A DNA stretch of 27,982 nucleotides, taken from positions 29,700-57,681 of the forward strand of contig BEXV01002366.1 of NCBI GenBank assembly GCA_003118195.1, given 5' to 3'. The stretch is from Hemicentrotus pulcherrimus (taxonomy: Eukaryota > Echinodermata > Echinoidea > Camarodonta > Strongylocentrotidae). Of this stretch, positions 1 through 9,606 are shown piece by piece. The notes under the pieces were generated by a model. That model made no database searches, was not told the origin of the DNA, and saw nothing but the letters and a program-made list of their open reading frames with translations. A program made the translations under genes and the position numbers. The stretch's first letter is position 1, and each line of letters begins with the position of its first letter.

Positions 1-1439
1 GAAGAAAAGAAAGAAAGGAAAAAAACAAAATAAAAAGAAGAAGGACAGATCTAATATTGAAATGAAGAAATAATTTTCCGATTGATGTTCATTGCCACAA
101 ATTTTGGTATCTCCGGTGAATAATAGTAATGTTTTCATGTCGTTTCTGAAGGTATATGTGGAATGAATATCCTCTCCTTTGCCCTGCCCCTTTCTCTCTC
201 CCTCTCTCTTCCCCCTCCCTCTCTTTCTCTCTATCTCAGTCTTTCCCTCTCTCATTCTTCCCTTCTATTTCTCTCTCCCCTCTCTCTCTCTTTCTCTCAA
301 TCTTTCCCTCTCGCTTTCCAATACAAATTTGATCAACATAACCGTTCTAATGAAAGAAATGAACCACTTCATTAATGTAAGTCCTCTTTTTGAATTTTAT
401 TGCACAATAGCAAATATTTTCTATATACATCACAAACATAATATGAACAATTTCAAGGCACAACGAATGCTCTGCGTCTGGTAACTAAGAAGTTAAACCG
501 ACGCTTCAATAGCATTATAAAAAATAATACAATATATCAAAATCATAATTATTTTCCAAAGGCACAAAGATGAAACCAACTATCAGTATCCTGCTCTACC
601 CTAAATTCGAGTTCTGATTACCTTTTCCCCTTTAAAATCACAGCATACTATGCTTGATTACTGCCATGGATTTGCAGTTCATTTGTAATTTTTCTACAAC
701 TTTCTACAAAAGTACTGGAAGAGACATTGCAGTGTAATAAGAAGTACACTACAAAAAAAAACAAAAAAAAACAAGGCACAATATGTATAAAGGCACGTTA
801 TATAAAACGAAACTTACAAAACTGCGATGTTGATCTGCGGTATACAGAAATACAAGGCACGAATAACGTTTTCATTTGTGCTCTGTAACAGCAATCTACT
901 ACTAGTACTTATTCTATAAATAAAAAAATAATTAAACAATGAATAACATCTACACTGAGATTAGATGAATCAAAATATTACACGTTTTCCCGGCCAACAT
1001 GGCAATCGAAGCTCGTAACATCCAACTAGCATACATAATATATTCAACTGTAATAGGCTATACAAAAATAAATCCCTAACTTTTCTCACTGGCAACAACA
1101 GCGACTGGAAGCAACCTTGTACCATTAAAATATAAAATAGGAAGACCGGATGATATATTATGTGGGAATACACCATGGCCGATTTGCTCGCATTAAAATA
1201 TAAATATTCTTTCCTTTGGGCTTTCAATGTCTCGACTTTGTCCACTGGTTTGACCCCTTGACCTTCGCAAATTAGTCCTTTTTACCCGGATGTTAAGTGG
1301 AGGTAAATTGCAATATGCCTAAGCGCGGGTTCGTAAGGCTACATGAGCATTACAGCATCCTCGCAATAAAACGACACCGCAATAAACATGTTGCGTATAG
1401 CAAGGGGACATTCATAAACATTGATGATAGCGCTGTGAT
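1..1439. other. gcm 3' flank or distal 3' UTR, no supported gene
   Basis: A purine-rich start (1-50), a pyrimidine-rich CT tract (about 171-320) and AT-rich unique-looking sequence. The short ORFs here lack homology I recognise or codon bias. Minus-strand AATAAA at 401-396 is a possible distal poly(A) signal for gcm. Confidence 0.
171..320. repeat. Imperfect CT-rich simple tract
   Basis: Pyrimidine-rich stretch made of CTCTCT, CCCTCT and TTTCTCT blocks. Its apparent ORFs read as Ser/Leu low complexity in two overlapping frames and are not genes. Confidence 0.
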
Positions 1440-2016
1440 GAACTGCTCTGAGAATTTAATTTTAATTGTATTTGCTATTCTTTTATATTGCTTGCCCATA
1501 TTGCGATTTCATGAATTCAATTAGCCATACGCTATTCGCAACTGAGTTAGATATTTATAGTACTGGCTACTAAAGAATAATGCCACCATTATTTTTTCCT
1601 TCATAACAAATGAACGAGATGAAAGTTGAATCAGTAAGCAGCGTATGCAAGAGAAAAAGAAAAGAAAAATGAAGAGCTATAAAGGGAGGGAAAGAGAGAG
1701 AGAGAGAAGGGGGGGGGGCAGAAGTGGAACATTAAACGATTTAAGACAGAATTCTCATTTAGCACACGATACGTTATTCTTTTCGTTTTGTCAAGCCACA
1801 TTTCTCAATATGGCGTATACATTCTCTTATCTGCTATTTAAATGTCCTCAAAGAAGAATACGAGAGTGCAAGAAAAAGTAGTACTTACATATTAAAGCCA
1901 GCATTATAGTACAGAATTGTTGTTGTAGTATTAACAAACAAAAAGAAGATCTTCACGGCCTCCCTGAAATATATTGGATGTACTGTTTTTTCAGTCGAAA
2001 GATAACCAATTAATTA
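1440..2016 (-). other. Probable gcm 3' UTR (end uncertain)
   Basis: AT-rich sequence with no supported ORF directly after the gcm stop codon. On the minus strand ATTAAA, a common variant poly(A) signal, occurs twice at 1466-1455. The only canonical AATAAA on this strand downstream of the stop that I found is at 401-396, about 1.6 kb away. The UTR could therefore end near 1440 or near 380; sequence alone does not decide. A GA/G-rich simple tract lies inside at 1684-1718. Confidence 0.
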
Positions 2017-3515
2017 TTATAAAACATATCTGGTTGTAGTATGTCCAAAGGAACCCGATGAGGAAGACGGTGTTGATGCTTGGTTTGTAGATGAAAAGGT
2101 TGACAGCGTCGCGTCGGTCGTTGCAGAAGCGGCAGCGGCAGCAGCAGCAGCAGCGGCTTGCTGACTGTTATAGTAGTCAGTGATGGATGTGGTGTAGTCA
2201 AAGTGACCAGTCATAAGTGGACTGATCAAACCTTCTGTGACGGGGATGAGTCCATTGGATGAGTTGTAAGATTGGGTGCGGTCGTACCAACTGTAGCCTT
2301 CGAGATGGCCACCATGTCCTGGAGCTCTGAGGTGCTCCAGAGCTGGACCGAGATGCGACTGGTCGTTGGTACGGTAGGTCAAGGTACGCTGTCCAGATTG
2401 TGGGTCCGTGTAAACCTGGAGCTCGTTCTTCAGCGTTGAGATTGGCTTCTCTTCTTTACCGAGGTACAGCGAGACGAGTTGGTCAAGGAAGTTGCCATCT
2501 TGTTCGTTTGTCCCAGAGGGCGCTGTAGTGATTGGCCCATTGATTGGAACACTGTGGGGTGCATGTGTACTGAGAGTGGTTAGAACAGGTGGATGATATG
2601 GAGGTGATTCATAAGAGCTATGGCTACCGACACTACTGGCGGGACTAGCGATTGCTGAGTTTCCATCAACGCTCGAGTGTTGTTGAGAGATGTCAGGGGA
2701 AGCGCTTGAACACATGCGCTCCTCTTTCAAAGACCCATCTTCAGGCTTCCTGGAGGTTCCTGCAACATCACATTCACGCAAGGGAACAGCTGGGGAGAGG
2801 GACTGGTAGACAGGTGTCTTTGGACGTCCTGCGAGTCCTTCATCACCTAGGGCAGCAGGGATGTCGAAAATGTCTGAGAAATTTGAGAGATCAATGTTGA
2901 TAGAAGGTGTATGCTCAGCAAGCTTGATGGTAGAGGTCTCACCGATGATCGATGATTCGTTGCTCAGACGAGGGTGCTTAGTCTCCTGCAGAGAGTGCAG
3001 ATCAGGCGGCGCAGGTCGCTTCAACGGGGATATAACCGTCTGCTTCACCGGCGTAAGGATGGTATGACCCTGCTGAGGACTTGTCAACTCCGTAGTGCCG
3101 TAGACAGTATTCACCCCATGGTTCATCTCCAACCCATTCGACTGATTGCTCAACAAGTAATTTGATGAGTCTACAGGGTAACTATGGTATGTCGGCACTC
3201 CAGCGATGTCCATTCCGTCGTGTCCTTTCGGCACACCCGATGACGAAGCCGCCGCCGCAATGACTGCGCTGCCGCCATACCCGTAATCGTAGGTCGTACC
3301 GTCAGCGGAATGGAGAGGAGGATTGTACGGGTAGCCAGGTGTCTGATATCCCGACGTGGTCGACGAATGTTGCCCATCTACTGGTCTGTAGCTCTGGAAA
3401 GCGGTGTTGTAGTCGTCCTGTGAGGCGTTGAAGTGAGTCCAGCCGTCCATCTGGGGTTGGGTCAGGTAGAAGTTTCCATAAGATTGTCGACTGCTGTATG
3501 CAGTTTGATAGGTAC
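2017..3515 (-). CDS. gcm: gcm terminal coding exon 6 (residues 375-873)
   Basis: 1499 bp from acceptor ATCACAG (AG at 3517-3516) to stop TAA at 2019-2017. The frame continues a little upstream of the acceptor, but that part is intronic. The region is Ser/Thr/Pro/Tyr/Gln-rich, typical of an activation domain. Landmarks: a basic SPLKRPAPP...KHPRL patch near residues 537-557 that could aid nuclear import, acidic-hydrophobic patches [12 protein letters not shown] (about 583-594) and [11 protein letters not shown] (about 717-727) that look like activation motifs, and an Ala10 tract at 828-837 coded by GCN repeats. The functional labels for the patches are inference. Confidence 0.
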
Positions 3516-6500
3516 CTGTGATTATAAAGATAATGAGATGACAAGGATTTAGCATTTTAATTATTAGAGAAATGTAAACATTTAGCTAAAACTGTTAATT
3601 TAGATCCATGAACGAAATTGTCATTAATCTCAGTTTCGTTATGTTTTACCTACCCAATTTTCCATGTAATTTCGGTACTGTAAAAGGACACCAAGTTTAC
3701 AAATATTATTATCATCACAATTAGGTCCATAATTTTGTGATAGTTTGCAATAATTTTGCTTTATTCCCTTGGTCATCTTTATAACAAAATTATTCCTTCC
3801 ACCAATGTAATTCAACATAAAATTGTGGACGGTTGAAACTGCATGCGCCATTGAAAAGAATTATAAATAAACTATAAATAAACAAAGCAAAACAAACACA
3901 AACTATTTCGAGTATTTCCTCTTCTGGTTTGTTAGAAAGCAACCACATGATCGACTGTCTTCTCCGAGGGACTTAATACTGAGGATTAAAGCTTTATCAA
4001 AGGGGCCTAGCGTCTTGAAATGGTTTCGAACCCGGGACCTCATGGTTACAACACAACTGTTCTATCCCAGAGCCATTGTGCATCTTTCTTTCTGTTTAAT
4101 CTTCATAATTATGAGCATCTTCTTCAAAATTGTTCTCACCTTGGCCGGCAACGAACGGGTGATCCTCGATGTCAGTCTGTCGTTGTCCTCCATTGCCGTA
4201 CAATGAACGGATATGTGAGCGGAGGGAGTAGTGTTCTTTGGGTACTTCTGAAGTTGATTGTGATACATCCGAATTCTGGACTTCACGAAGCTGACGAGCC
4301 ACACGGTCAACTCGGTTGAAGGATTTGTGAATGTGCGTACCCTGTTGAAAATAATTAAAAAATATGAATACATTAATCAAAGTTGACTTCCTTTATAGCA
4401 GGCAGTTCTTAAAACTATATTTGGAGAACGTCTCTCGAGAAAACGAATTTAAAAGAAGATGATAATGTAGTCATACCAAATTTGCATATCATCCTAAAAT
4501 GTTTGAGTCTATATAGGAGTGACAAATGTATATATTCGGATGAGTTGAATAAATAATTACATTTCTTAAGAAAGTAAAACATATGATAGGATAAAAGTAG
4601 TACATACCACTTTCTTGCATATCTCTTTAGGCCTCTCATGCCTGTGTGTACGATGGTACTCTAAAAGAGCTAGTTTGGCTTGTGATGTAGTCTTGACCAC
4701 GTCTGGGCGAGGATGATCATGGACACCCTTTGATTGGAACAGGATCACGGTATCTACAGAGACAGATAGGAATAGCGATAATATATAATGAGGACAGTGC
4801 TAAATGTAACGGTGATAACAACAACATAAATAACACTGATGATGCTGATGAAGATGATGACGATACTACTAATAATGATAATGATAGTAATAATAGGCCT
4901 ACTAGGTCGAAGAGAAAGAAGAAGAAGAAAAACAAATAAGCTATCGTCATACAACTTATAATGTTTTGAAGGTAGGGACAAAATTCGTTTTCAATGTTCT
5001 TTCAAAATATAGCTGTACATACAAGTGTAAACATGGTGAATGTTGGGAAGTGCTTTTTTTCGTGAGACTTTAACATTAATAATCCATAAAGTTTCTGTAA
5101 GTATTATTACAGATTCTTACAAAAAAAAATCAGCTATGAGGACCATGTTGACGACACAAATAAAAAATAAAAAATAAATTGACGATACCGATACTGCTAG
5201 ACCAGAAGACTTGCTATATCCTGAGCAATAAATAATGGTTCGGGATAGAATATGATTCCTTTAACATGATCCAACAATGAAACTTTGAGGGAAAACGAAA
5301 TGCTACAAAAATATTCACTTACCGGTAACTCGCCAAAAGTGCGTTACAGGGTAGCCTGATTTGCCAGCGCAGATCATATGAAAGAGTTTGCCATCGCAAC
5401 CAGTCCTTGGGCACTTCTTATCCCCTTGCTTCTTTCGAGCACGATCCGAAGTGGCTGGCCGAACAGTCACGATTTCTCCCGAACTTGTTCGGCATCCTTT
5501 CGAGCACAGGAACACCCCTAAAATTCGACACAAAAATAATAAAGATTACTTTATTACATGATATAGAGAAATCTTTGAGACTGTGACTTCCGCATATCCG
5601 TTAAGTAAGTAAATAATTGACGAAGTTAGAAAGTTATTAAGTAAATATAAGTAAGTAAATAACATAGTAACTAAGTAGTCAATTAAGTAAATGGAGTATA
5701 AGTTATGTAAGAAAGCCAACTTTAAGAAATTAGTTTATTTTATCCAAGCTCAAATGGATTGTTGTTGTATTATTATCAATTATTATTGTAATTTGATATT
5801 CATTATGAAAATGTTTAGCAGAGGGGAAAAGGCAAAAACTATGTTTTAAATTTATTGTCAACATTTCTTCTATAAAACTTCTTCGCTACAAGAATGAAGA
5901 CAAAAAAAAAATTCATATATCTTGCATCCATTCAGCCCGAAGATTGGATTATCTACTCTTTTTCAATTCGGCTTCTTGTTATCTTGTTCGATCCAAAATA
6001 AACGTGTGAAAAAAAATATCAAGAGGAAGTCTTTAAAGAAGACCGTATCCTGTTCATATACCTTAAATCTTCAAACACATCACAATACCAACTATAGAAA
6101 ACAAAGAACTGGTAAACAAAAACAACGGTCTTCAAAGGACTAGAGAGTTCCCACGTTGAGATTCGCACGGTAGAGAATCGTAGAAAACGTTTGACTTGCA
6201 GCGCTATTGTCAACCTGTAAGTTTAGGCCTTTATCACAGAGCACAATATCTACCTTCGCCCTTTGATATTAGCGCACCTATTGTAGATGTTGGTCAATTC
6301 GGCTTTCATTTTGAAGTATTGTCTATAACGGATGTTCTGAGAAAAGAATGGGCCCAGAACTTGGTTCCCAGGCCTCCGTGGGAATGTTCTTCGCAAGAAA
6401 CCATTATTATTTGTTAGGCCTATTCATCATCAAGGTACTGCATTACATTACCCCTTTGGTATCCAAGAAGTAATTTCGGATATGTTTTTGACAAATTTCT

Positions 6501-8085
6501 CAATTTTCATTGACATGAAATTTCAAACACATTGCATGAACATTTCAATCAGTTTGTTTCCGTATCGTCAATTGCAACAAAAAGGTACGTTATCACCTTC
6601 ACAATTATTTTAACCGTTTCTATCGCTTTCAGTTTTTCAAAATCAATACTTTATTACAAGTAAAAAAATTGGATGGAAAACAGATACATTAATGACTAGT
6701 GGGGTTGGTTTAAAAGAAGAAGAATACAACCAAAAAACTGTTTTTATTTCCGTCTCAAGGACACCATAATCACAAGGTAATCTTCTATTGTATTAATTCG
6801 TTTGCAGGCGAGCTTACATCAAGCCCCTTCCCGAGAATTTGGCCATAAAAATTGGTTTAAAAACAGACTATTTCCGCCTCTTGGATTGTCTTGCTTCTTG
6901 GAAAGGCTTTTTATCCAGCTACACTTCGAGGTATTATTTTCTTCGAAAAACTTTTCTAGCTAGACATTTATTTATTGTCTAAAACTTAACCCCAAACATT
7001 TCCAATTAATTACCATATAGGCTATTATTACCAAGAAATTGTTCTAAGATGAATCTAATGTGTTTGACATACTAAGAACGAAAGGCAAGAATTACATTCT
7101 TTTCACAACTTAATTGGTATTCCCCCCTAAAGATAAAATCGTCGAATCAAATAAAACCACACTATTTAGCCAAACCAAACCAAATAAAATCGAATCAAAA
7201 CAAATCAAATTAAATCACACCAAATCAAATCAAATGAAATAGAGACTTACCGAGACACGATTTCTTGAGGACTTTCTTGTTGTGGTTGTTAGTATTTCTC
7301 ATGGCCCAGCCGCTAAGATGTTTGCGTGCATCAATGTCCTTTGGCAGGTACCTCATTGTTACGTCACCGTCTATCCACTCGTTGAAGTCATCGTACTATA
7401 TTTGGAAAAAAGGGCAAATTAAATGTTTTTTAAGTTATAAAACCGTGTAAATAACCTCATTAATTTCCACAGGGAAATAACTTTGAAATTATGGTTAACA
7501 ATTCAATTCCTATTCAACCAGAAATTATGCTTTACTATTAAAAAAATGTAACACGAAAGCACGTTTCTTAAAGTTCTTGTAAAAAGACACCCATGTTAAA
7601 CTATAGTCTTTAACACATAAAATAAAAATTCTTAAAAAGTGAATTCTTACCTTGTCAACTTTGATTTTCTTGAGTTTCTTCCATTCGTCTCTGTCTGACT
7701 TGGTGCTTCTTCCTCTAGTTCCCTTCTCCTGCCATCTGGTAGAAGCGGACGCTTTGGGTACCGATCCGGCAGCTCCGGCGGCACAAGCAGTAGCAGTTGC
7801 CCCCAAACTCTCGACCTCGTGCTTTGGACTAACCTTTTGCACCATGGCGCTGTTTTTGGCCGAGGTGCGAGTCGAAGAAGATTTAACGACGTCGGTTGAT
7901 TCGGAGCTTGATCGTGTGGACAGTGAGGGTGGTAGAAGTGGCAGCGGCACCTCAGGTTGCAGGTGCGGGGGAGAAGAAGGCGATGGCGAAGCCTCGGATT
8001 CAGCAACAGGTTGCGACAAAGTTGTGATTACAGATGGTTGAGCGTGGTTATCAGTCGCCAGGCCTACTTTTATATGATCCCCCAT
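2017..8085 (-). CDS. gcm: Glial cells missing (GCM) family transcription factor, complete six-exon gene
   Basis: Nuclear zinc-containing DNA-binding transcription factor that, by family knowledge, recognises (A/G)CCCGCAT; in sea urchins it drives pigment/immune-cell specification downstream of Notch. Six coding exons (8085-7651, 7395-7251, 5517-5323, 4753-4608, 4341-4140, 3515-2017) join through GT-AG introns of phases 0, 1, 1, 0, 1 into 2622 nt, 873 residues plus TAA. The GCM domain spans about residues 133-290 and shows [19 protein letters not shown] ([15 protein letters not shown]), [16 protein letters not shown] and [12 protein letters not shown] signatures. Both zinc sites look complete: C192/C243/H270/H272 and C198/C202/C229/C234, by comparison with mammalian GCM1. 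The protein is long for the family (vertebrate and fly members about 430-610 residues) because of a Ser-rich N-terminus and a 498-residue C-terminal region. Exon structure is inferred by hand from splice consensus and reading frame; the start codon is the least certain point. Confidence 0.
2128..2157 (-). repeat. GCN trinucleotide run encoding Ala10 in Gcm
   Basis: Ten consecutive Ala codons, GCT with three GCC interruptions, following Ser-Gln-Gln. The mixed codons show it is partly stabilised rather than a pure repeat. Poly-Ala runs are common in developmental transcription factors and vary in length between species. Confidence 0.
3516..4139 (-). other. gcm intron 5
   Basis: 624-bp phase 1 intron with GTGAGA donor and ATCACAG acceptor. 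It holds the SINE near its 5' end and otherwise AT-rich sequence without supported features. Confidence 0.
3920..4085 (-). mobile_element. tRNA-derived SINE in gcm intron 5
   Basis: On the minus strand a tRNA-like head shows an A-box-like TGGCTCTGGGATAGAAC near 4075-4059 and a good B box, GGGTTCGAAAC, at 4033-4023. It continues into a body with AGTCCCTCGGAGAAGAC (about 3974-3958), which resembles the SINE bodies common in marine deuterostomes. It is inserted in the same orientation as gcm, close to the exon 5 donor. Borders are approximate; I see no clear target-site duplication. Confidence 0.
4140..4341 (-). CDS. gcm: gcm coding exon 5 (residues 308-374 plus one base)
   Basis: 202 bp after a long T-rich acceptor TTTTCAACAG and before donor GTGAGA at 4139. 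It begins [18 protein letters not shown] and runs through a charged, hydrophilic linker ([20 protein letters not shown]) with no recognised domain. It joins exon 4 in phase 0 and exon 6 in phase 1. No stop in frame. Assignment rests on frame continuity and good splice sites, not on family homology. Confidence 0.
4342..4607 (-). other. gcm intron 4
   Basis: 266-bp phase 0 intron between exons 4 and 5, donor GTATGT and acceptor TTTTCAACAG. AT-rich, no other feature seen. Confidence 0.
4608..4753 (-). CDS. gcm: gcm coding exon 4 (residues 259-307)
   Basis: 146 bp after a pyrimidine-rich acceptor CTGTAG (AG at 4755-4754) and before donor GTATGT at 4607. It encodes [16 protein letters not shown] with zinc ligands H270 and H272, then the basic tail of the GCM domain ([24 protein letters not shown] is visible as a Lys/Arg/His-rich run). 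The split Asp codon 259 is completed from exon 3. An alternative GT two bases upstream (4610) would break the frame to exon 5, so 4608 was preferred. Confidence 0.
4754..5322 (-). other. gcm intron 3 with imperfect ATG/AAT trinucleotide repeat
   Basis: 569-bp phase 1 intron (GTAAGT...CTGTAG). Positions 4795-4940 are a degraded GAT/AAT repeat followed by a GAA-rich run. The Asp/Asn-rich ORF read from it on the plus strand is a repeat artefact. Confidence 0.
5323..5517 (-). CDS. gcm: gcm coding exon 3 (residues 194-258 plus one base)
   Basis: 195 bp between acceptor TTTTAG (AG at 5519-5518) and donor GTAAGT (5322-5317). It encodes [30 protein letters not shown] and GYPVTHFWR. Zinc ligands C198, C202, C229, C234 and C243 lie here. 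The C229-C234 pair is spaced CX4C rather than the CX2C of mammalian GCM1; I recall the wider spacing in fly Gcm too. The widely conserved RPAICDKAR motif reads RPATSDRAR, so its non-ligand Cys is Ser217. Entry and exit phase are both 1. Confidence 0.
6147..6155 (-). promoter_or_regulatory. Candidate Su(H)/CSL site in gcm intron 2
   Basis: CGTGGGAAC on the minus strand matches the Notch-effector consensus YGTGRGAAM at all nine positions. Sea urchin gcm is a known direct Notch target, which gives the match context. Chance matches are expected at roughly 1.7 per window this size. Confidence 0.
6377..6385 (+). promoter_or_regulatory. Near-consensus Su(H)/CSL site in gcm intron 2
   Basis: CGTGGGAAT fits YGTGRGAAM at eight of nine positions (final T). 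It lies about 225 bp from the perfect site at 6147 in opposite orientation. Confidence 0.
7140..7241. repeat. Imperfect AAATC/CAAAT pentanucleotide repeat
   Basis: Many near-copies of CAAAT, AAATC and AATCA separated by single-base changes, abutting the exon 2 donor of gcm within intron 2. Confidence 0.
7251..7395 (-). CDS. gcm: gcm coding exon 2 (residues 146-193 plus one base)
   Basis: 145 bp starting at [12 protein letters not shown] after acceptor ATAG (7397-7396 AG) and ending inside the Gly codon of KKSCLG before donor GTAAGT at 7250. It encodes the most conserved N-terminal piece of the GCM domain, including [10 protein letters not shown] and the first zinc ligand C192. A poly-T stretch precedes the acceptor. 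Exit phase is 1. Confidence 0.
7396..7650 (-). other. gcm intron 1
   Basis: 255-bp phase 0 intron, donor GTAAGA and acceptor AATATAG, AT-rich. No other feature seen. The exon 1 frame reads on for about 40 codons before a stop, so intron retention would give a truncated protein lacking the DNA-binding domain. Confidence 0.
7651..8085 (-). CDS. gcm: gcm coding exon 1 (residues 1-145)
   Basis: Opens with ATG at 8085-8083 (MGDHIKVG...) in a good context (G at -3, G at +4) and closes at 7651 before donor GTAAGA. Content is mostly Ser/Pro/Leu/Ala-rich low complexity with no recognised domain, then a basic stretch ([10 protein letters not shown]) and the entry to the GCM domain at [13 protein letters not shown], where mammalian GCM1 has its WDIND segment; this entry is divergent. 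It ends in phase 0. A second in-frame Met at residue 81 (7845-7843) has an excellent GCCATGG context and could be an alternative start giving a shorter N-terminus, closer to other GCM proteins. Confidence 0.
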
Positions 8086-8100
8086 CTCGAGTCCCCCTCC

Positions 8101-8108
8101 TATTTATA
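8101..8108 (-). promoter_or_regulatory. TATA-like motif upstream of gcm ATG
   Basis: TATAAATA on the minus strand, only 16 nt before the first ATG at 8085. A start site 25-30 nt downstream would fall inside exon 1 coding sequence, so the motif either is not the active promoter or makes a shorter protein from Met81. A second TATAAAAG lies at about 8075-8068 inside the coding sequence. Confidence 0.
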
Positions 8109-8110
8109 TC

Positions 8111-8520
8111 CATGGTGGGATACAGGGGTGAGAAGAGGATTATGAATTGAATAAACAAACGTAATAGCCATCTAAACATTCAAAGCCTCTGTGATGCATT
8201 GTGTAGGGTTTTATTGCCCGACTTAGCTTGGTGCCGGGGGCTGTGTGCGGCACGCGACTATCACGCATGCGCATTTAGCTACAATCGCTTTTCATTGCGC
8301 TTTGATTGGTCGATAGTACGTGAGTACTAGACCGGAGTTGACCAATTACCTTGGACTAGTGCGGTGTTGGTAGACTTGGGACCAACTTTGCTGTAATTCG
8401 TCAGGTGGTTGCACGCTGGGGCTCGCGCTCATACCAAAGCCAAGGACCGTGTTTTGAAGCGAGCAGATAAGCTACATCAAATCAGATTCACGGCGAGATC
8501 AAATCAAAAGATCAGTTCTC
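8111..8520 (-). promoter_or_regulatory. gcm promoter-like region
   Basis: More GC-rich than its surroundings, with several CpG. It holds the NRF1-like palindrome CGCATGCGCA (8264-8273), ATTGG (8305-8309; CCAAT on the gene strand) and CCAAT (8342-8346; opposite strand). An out-of-frame ATG at 8113-8111 on the gene strand opens a uORF that overlaps the main start. Promoter or 5' UTR identity is inferred from position and composition. Confidence 0.
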
Positions 8521-9508
8521 TGGCACTTATACAGAATGCGTCGATCCTTATAAAAAAAAAAAATTAAGTTTATAAAACAATGCCGATTCAAGCAAAATTC
8601 GCTCTGGCGACACTTGTGCTGGGTTTATTTTAGCTTCTGGATGTTCCTTTTCCATGTTTTCATCTTTTTAATTGTTCATTCTCCTGACCGTATACCTGAG
8701 CTTTCACTTATAAAGTCTAACGAAATGGTGATTATTTATATTGTAATAAAAACAAAACAATGCTGGCCACTCGTTGTAGCAATCGAGAAAGATGTAGGAG
8801 AAGTAATAAAACAGAAGTAATAAAACAGAACTAACAAAAACCAAAAAAAAACAGAAAAATCCCAAAACAAAACAAAAAAATCATATCAAATCGAACAAAA
8901 GGTCACTACAGGCGATCCTTATCTGGTTACCAAATTATGCACATGCATTAATAACTCTCTGATTTCATTAACAAAAAGGCATTCATATCTGTAATATTCA
9001 TGATTAATACTTTATTTTTGGCTTTTCAATTATAATTCACACACGTGTCAATGACAATAAGATCGTTTTATAAGCAGAACAAATTCCTGGTATTCTTCTG
9101 GCATAAATACATACTAATTATTCTCTCTCTCTTCCCCTCCTTGTTTCTCTTTCCTGCTGACACGTCTTTGTTTGTCACTGTCCCTCTTCCCAGGCCAGCC
9201 GTGCAACGTAAACAATGCATAAAGCTCAGGAAAGATTTTGTTTATTATATTGTTGTCTCCTCCAGCTTTATCTTCTCAATCCATTTGCAAGCTCCATTGC
9301 CCCTCCATCGCCATATACCACATGGGACAAATGTAACTTACGCACGTCACATGTGAATACAAAGAACAAACGATTTTTCATACAGCTCCATGATTTTTAT
9401 ATCCAAATAATTATGAAGAGATGCTGCCCTTTAGTACTTCAGAGAGTTCATGATTAAACAATTTTGTCCAAAAAAAAGTTCGTTGAACGAACATTAGTAG
9501 GGCTGGGG
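8521..9508. other. Intergenic, nothing recognised
   Basis: AT-rich sequence with an A-rich run (8820-8885) and a small palindrome GTTCGTTGAACGAAC (about 9478-9492). The short ORFs are not supported. Confidence 0.
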
Positions 9509-9572
9509 TGAGAAAGAGAGGAAGAGAGGAAGAGAGGAAGAGAGAGAGGGGAAGAGAGAGAGAGAGGGAGAA

Positions 9573-9605
<33 letters not shown>

Positions 9606-9606
9606 A
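9509..9606. repeat. GA-rich microsatellite
   Basis: Imperfect (GA)n and (GGAAGA)n ending in a G run. Confidence 0.

Larger units (their letters stand above)
5518..7250 (-). other. gcm intron 2, largest intron
   Basis: 1733-bp phase 1 intron separating the two halves of the DNA-binding domain. It holds an imperfect AAGT tetranucleotide stretch (about 5600-5695), two Su(H)-type sites (6147-6155 and 6377-6385) and a CAAAT-type pentanucleotide repeat next to the donor (about 7140-7240). A 73-codon ORF at 6196-6417 on the plus strand has no recognised similarity. Confidence 0.

Noticed and set aside
970..1245. 91-codon minus-strand ORF downstream of gcm
   Set aside because: No domain, no splice partners, AT-rich composition like its surroundings.
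2652..3165. Plus-strand ORFs opposite gcm exon 6
   Set aside because: Antisense shadows of a coding exon with clear family context on the other strand.
6196..6417. 73-codon ORF in gcm intron 2
   Set aside because: It looks less biased than most, but it is antisense within an intron with no similarity I recognise.
7652..8041. 129-codon plus-strand ORF opposite gcm exon 1
   Set aside because: Antisense shadow of low-complexity coding sequence; no homology recognised.
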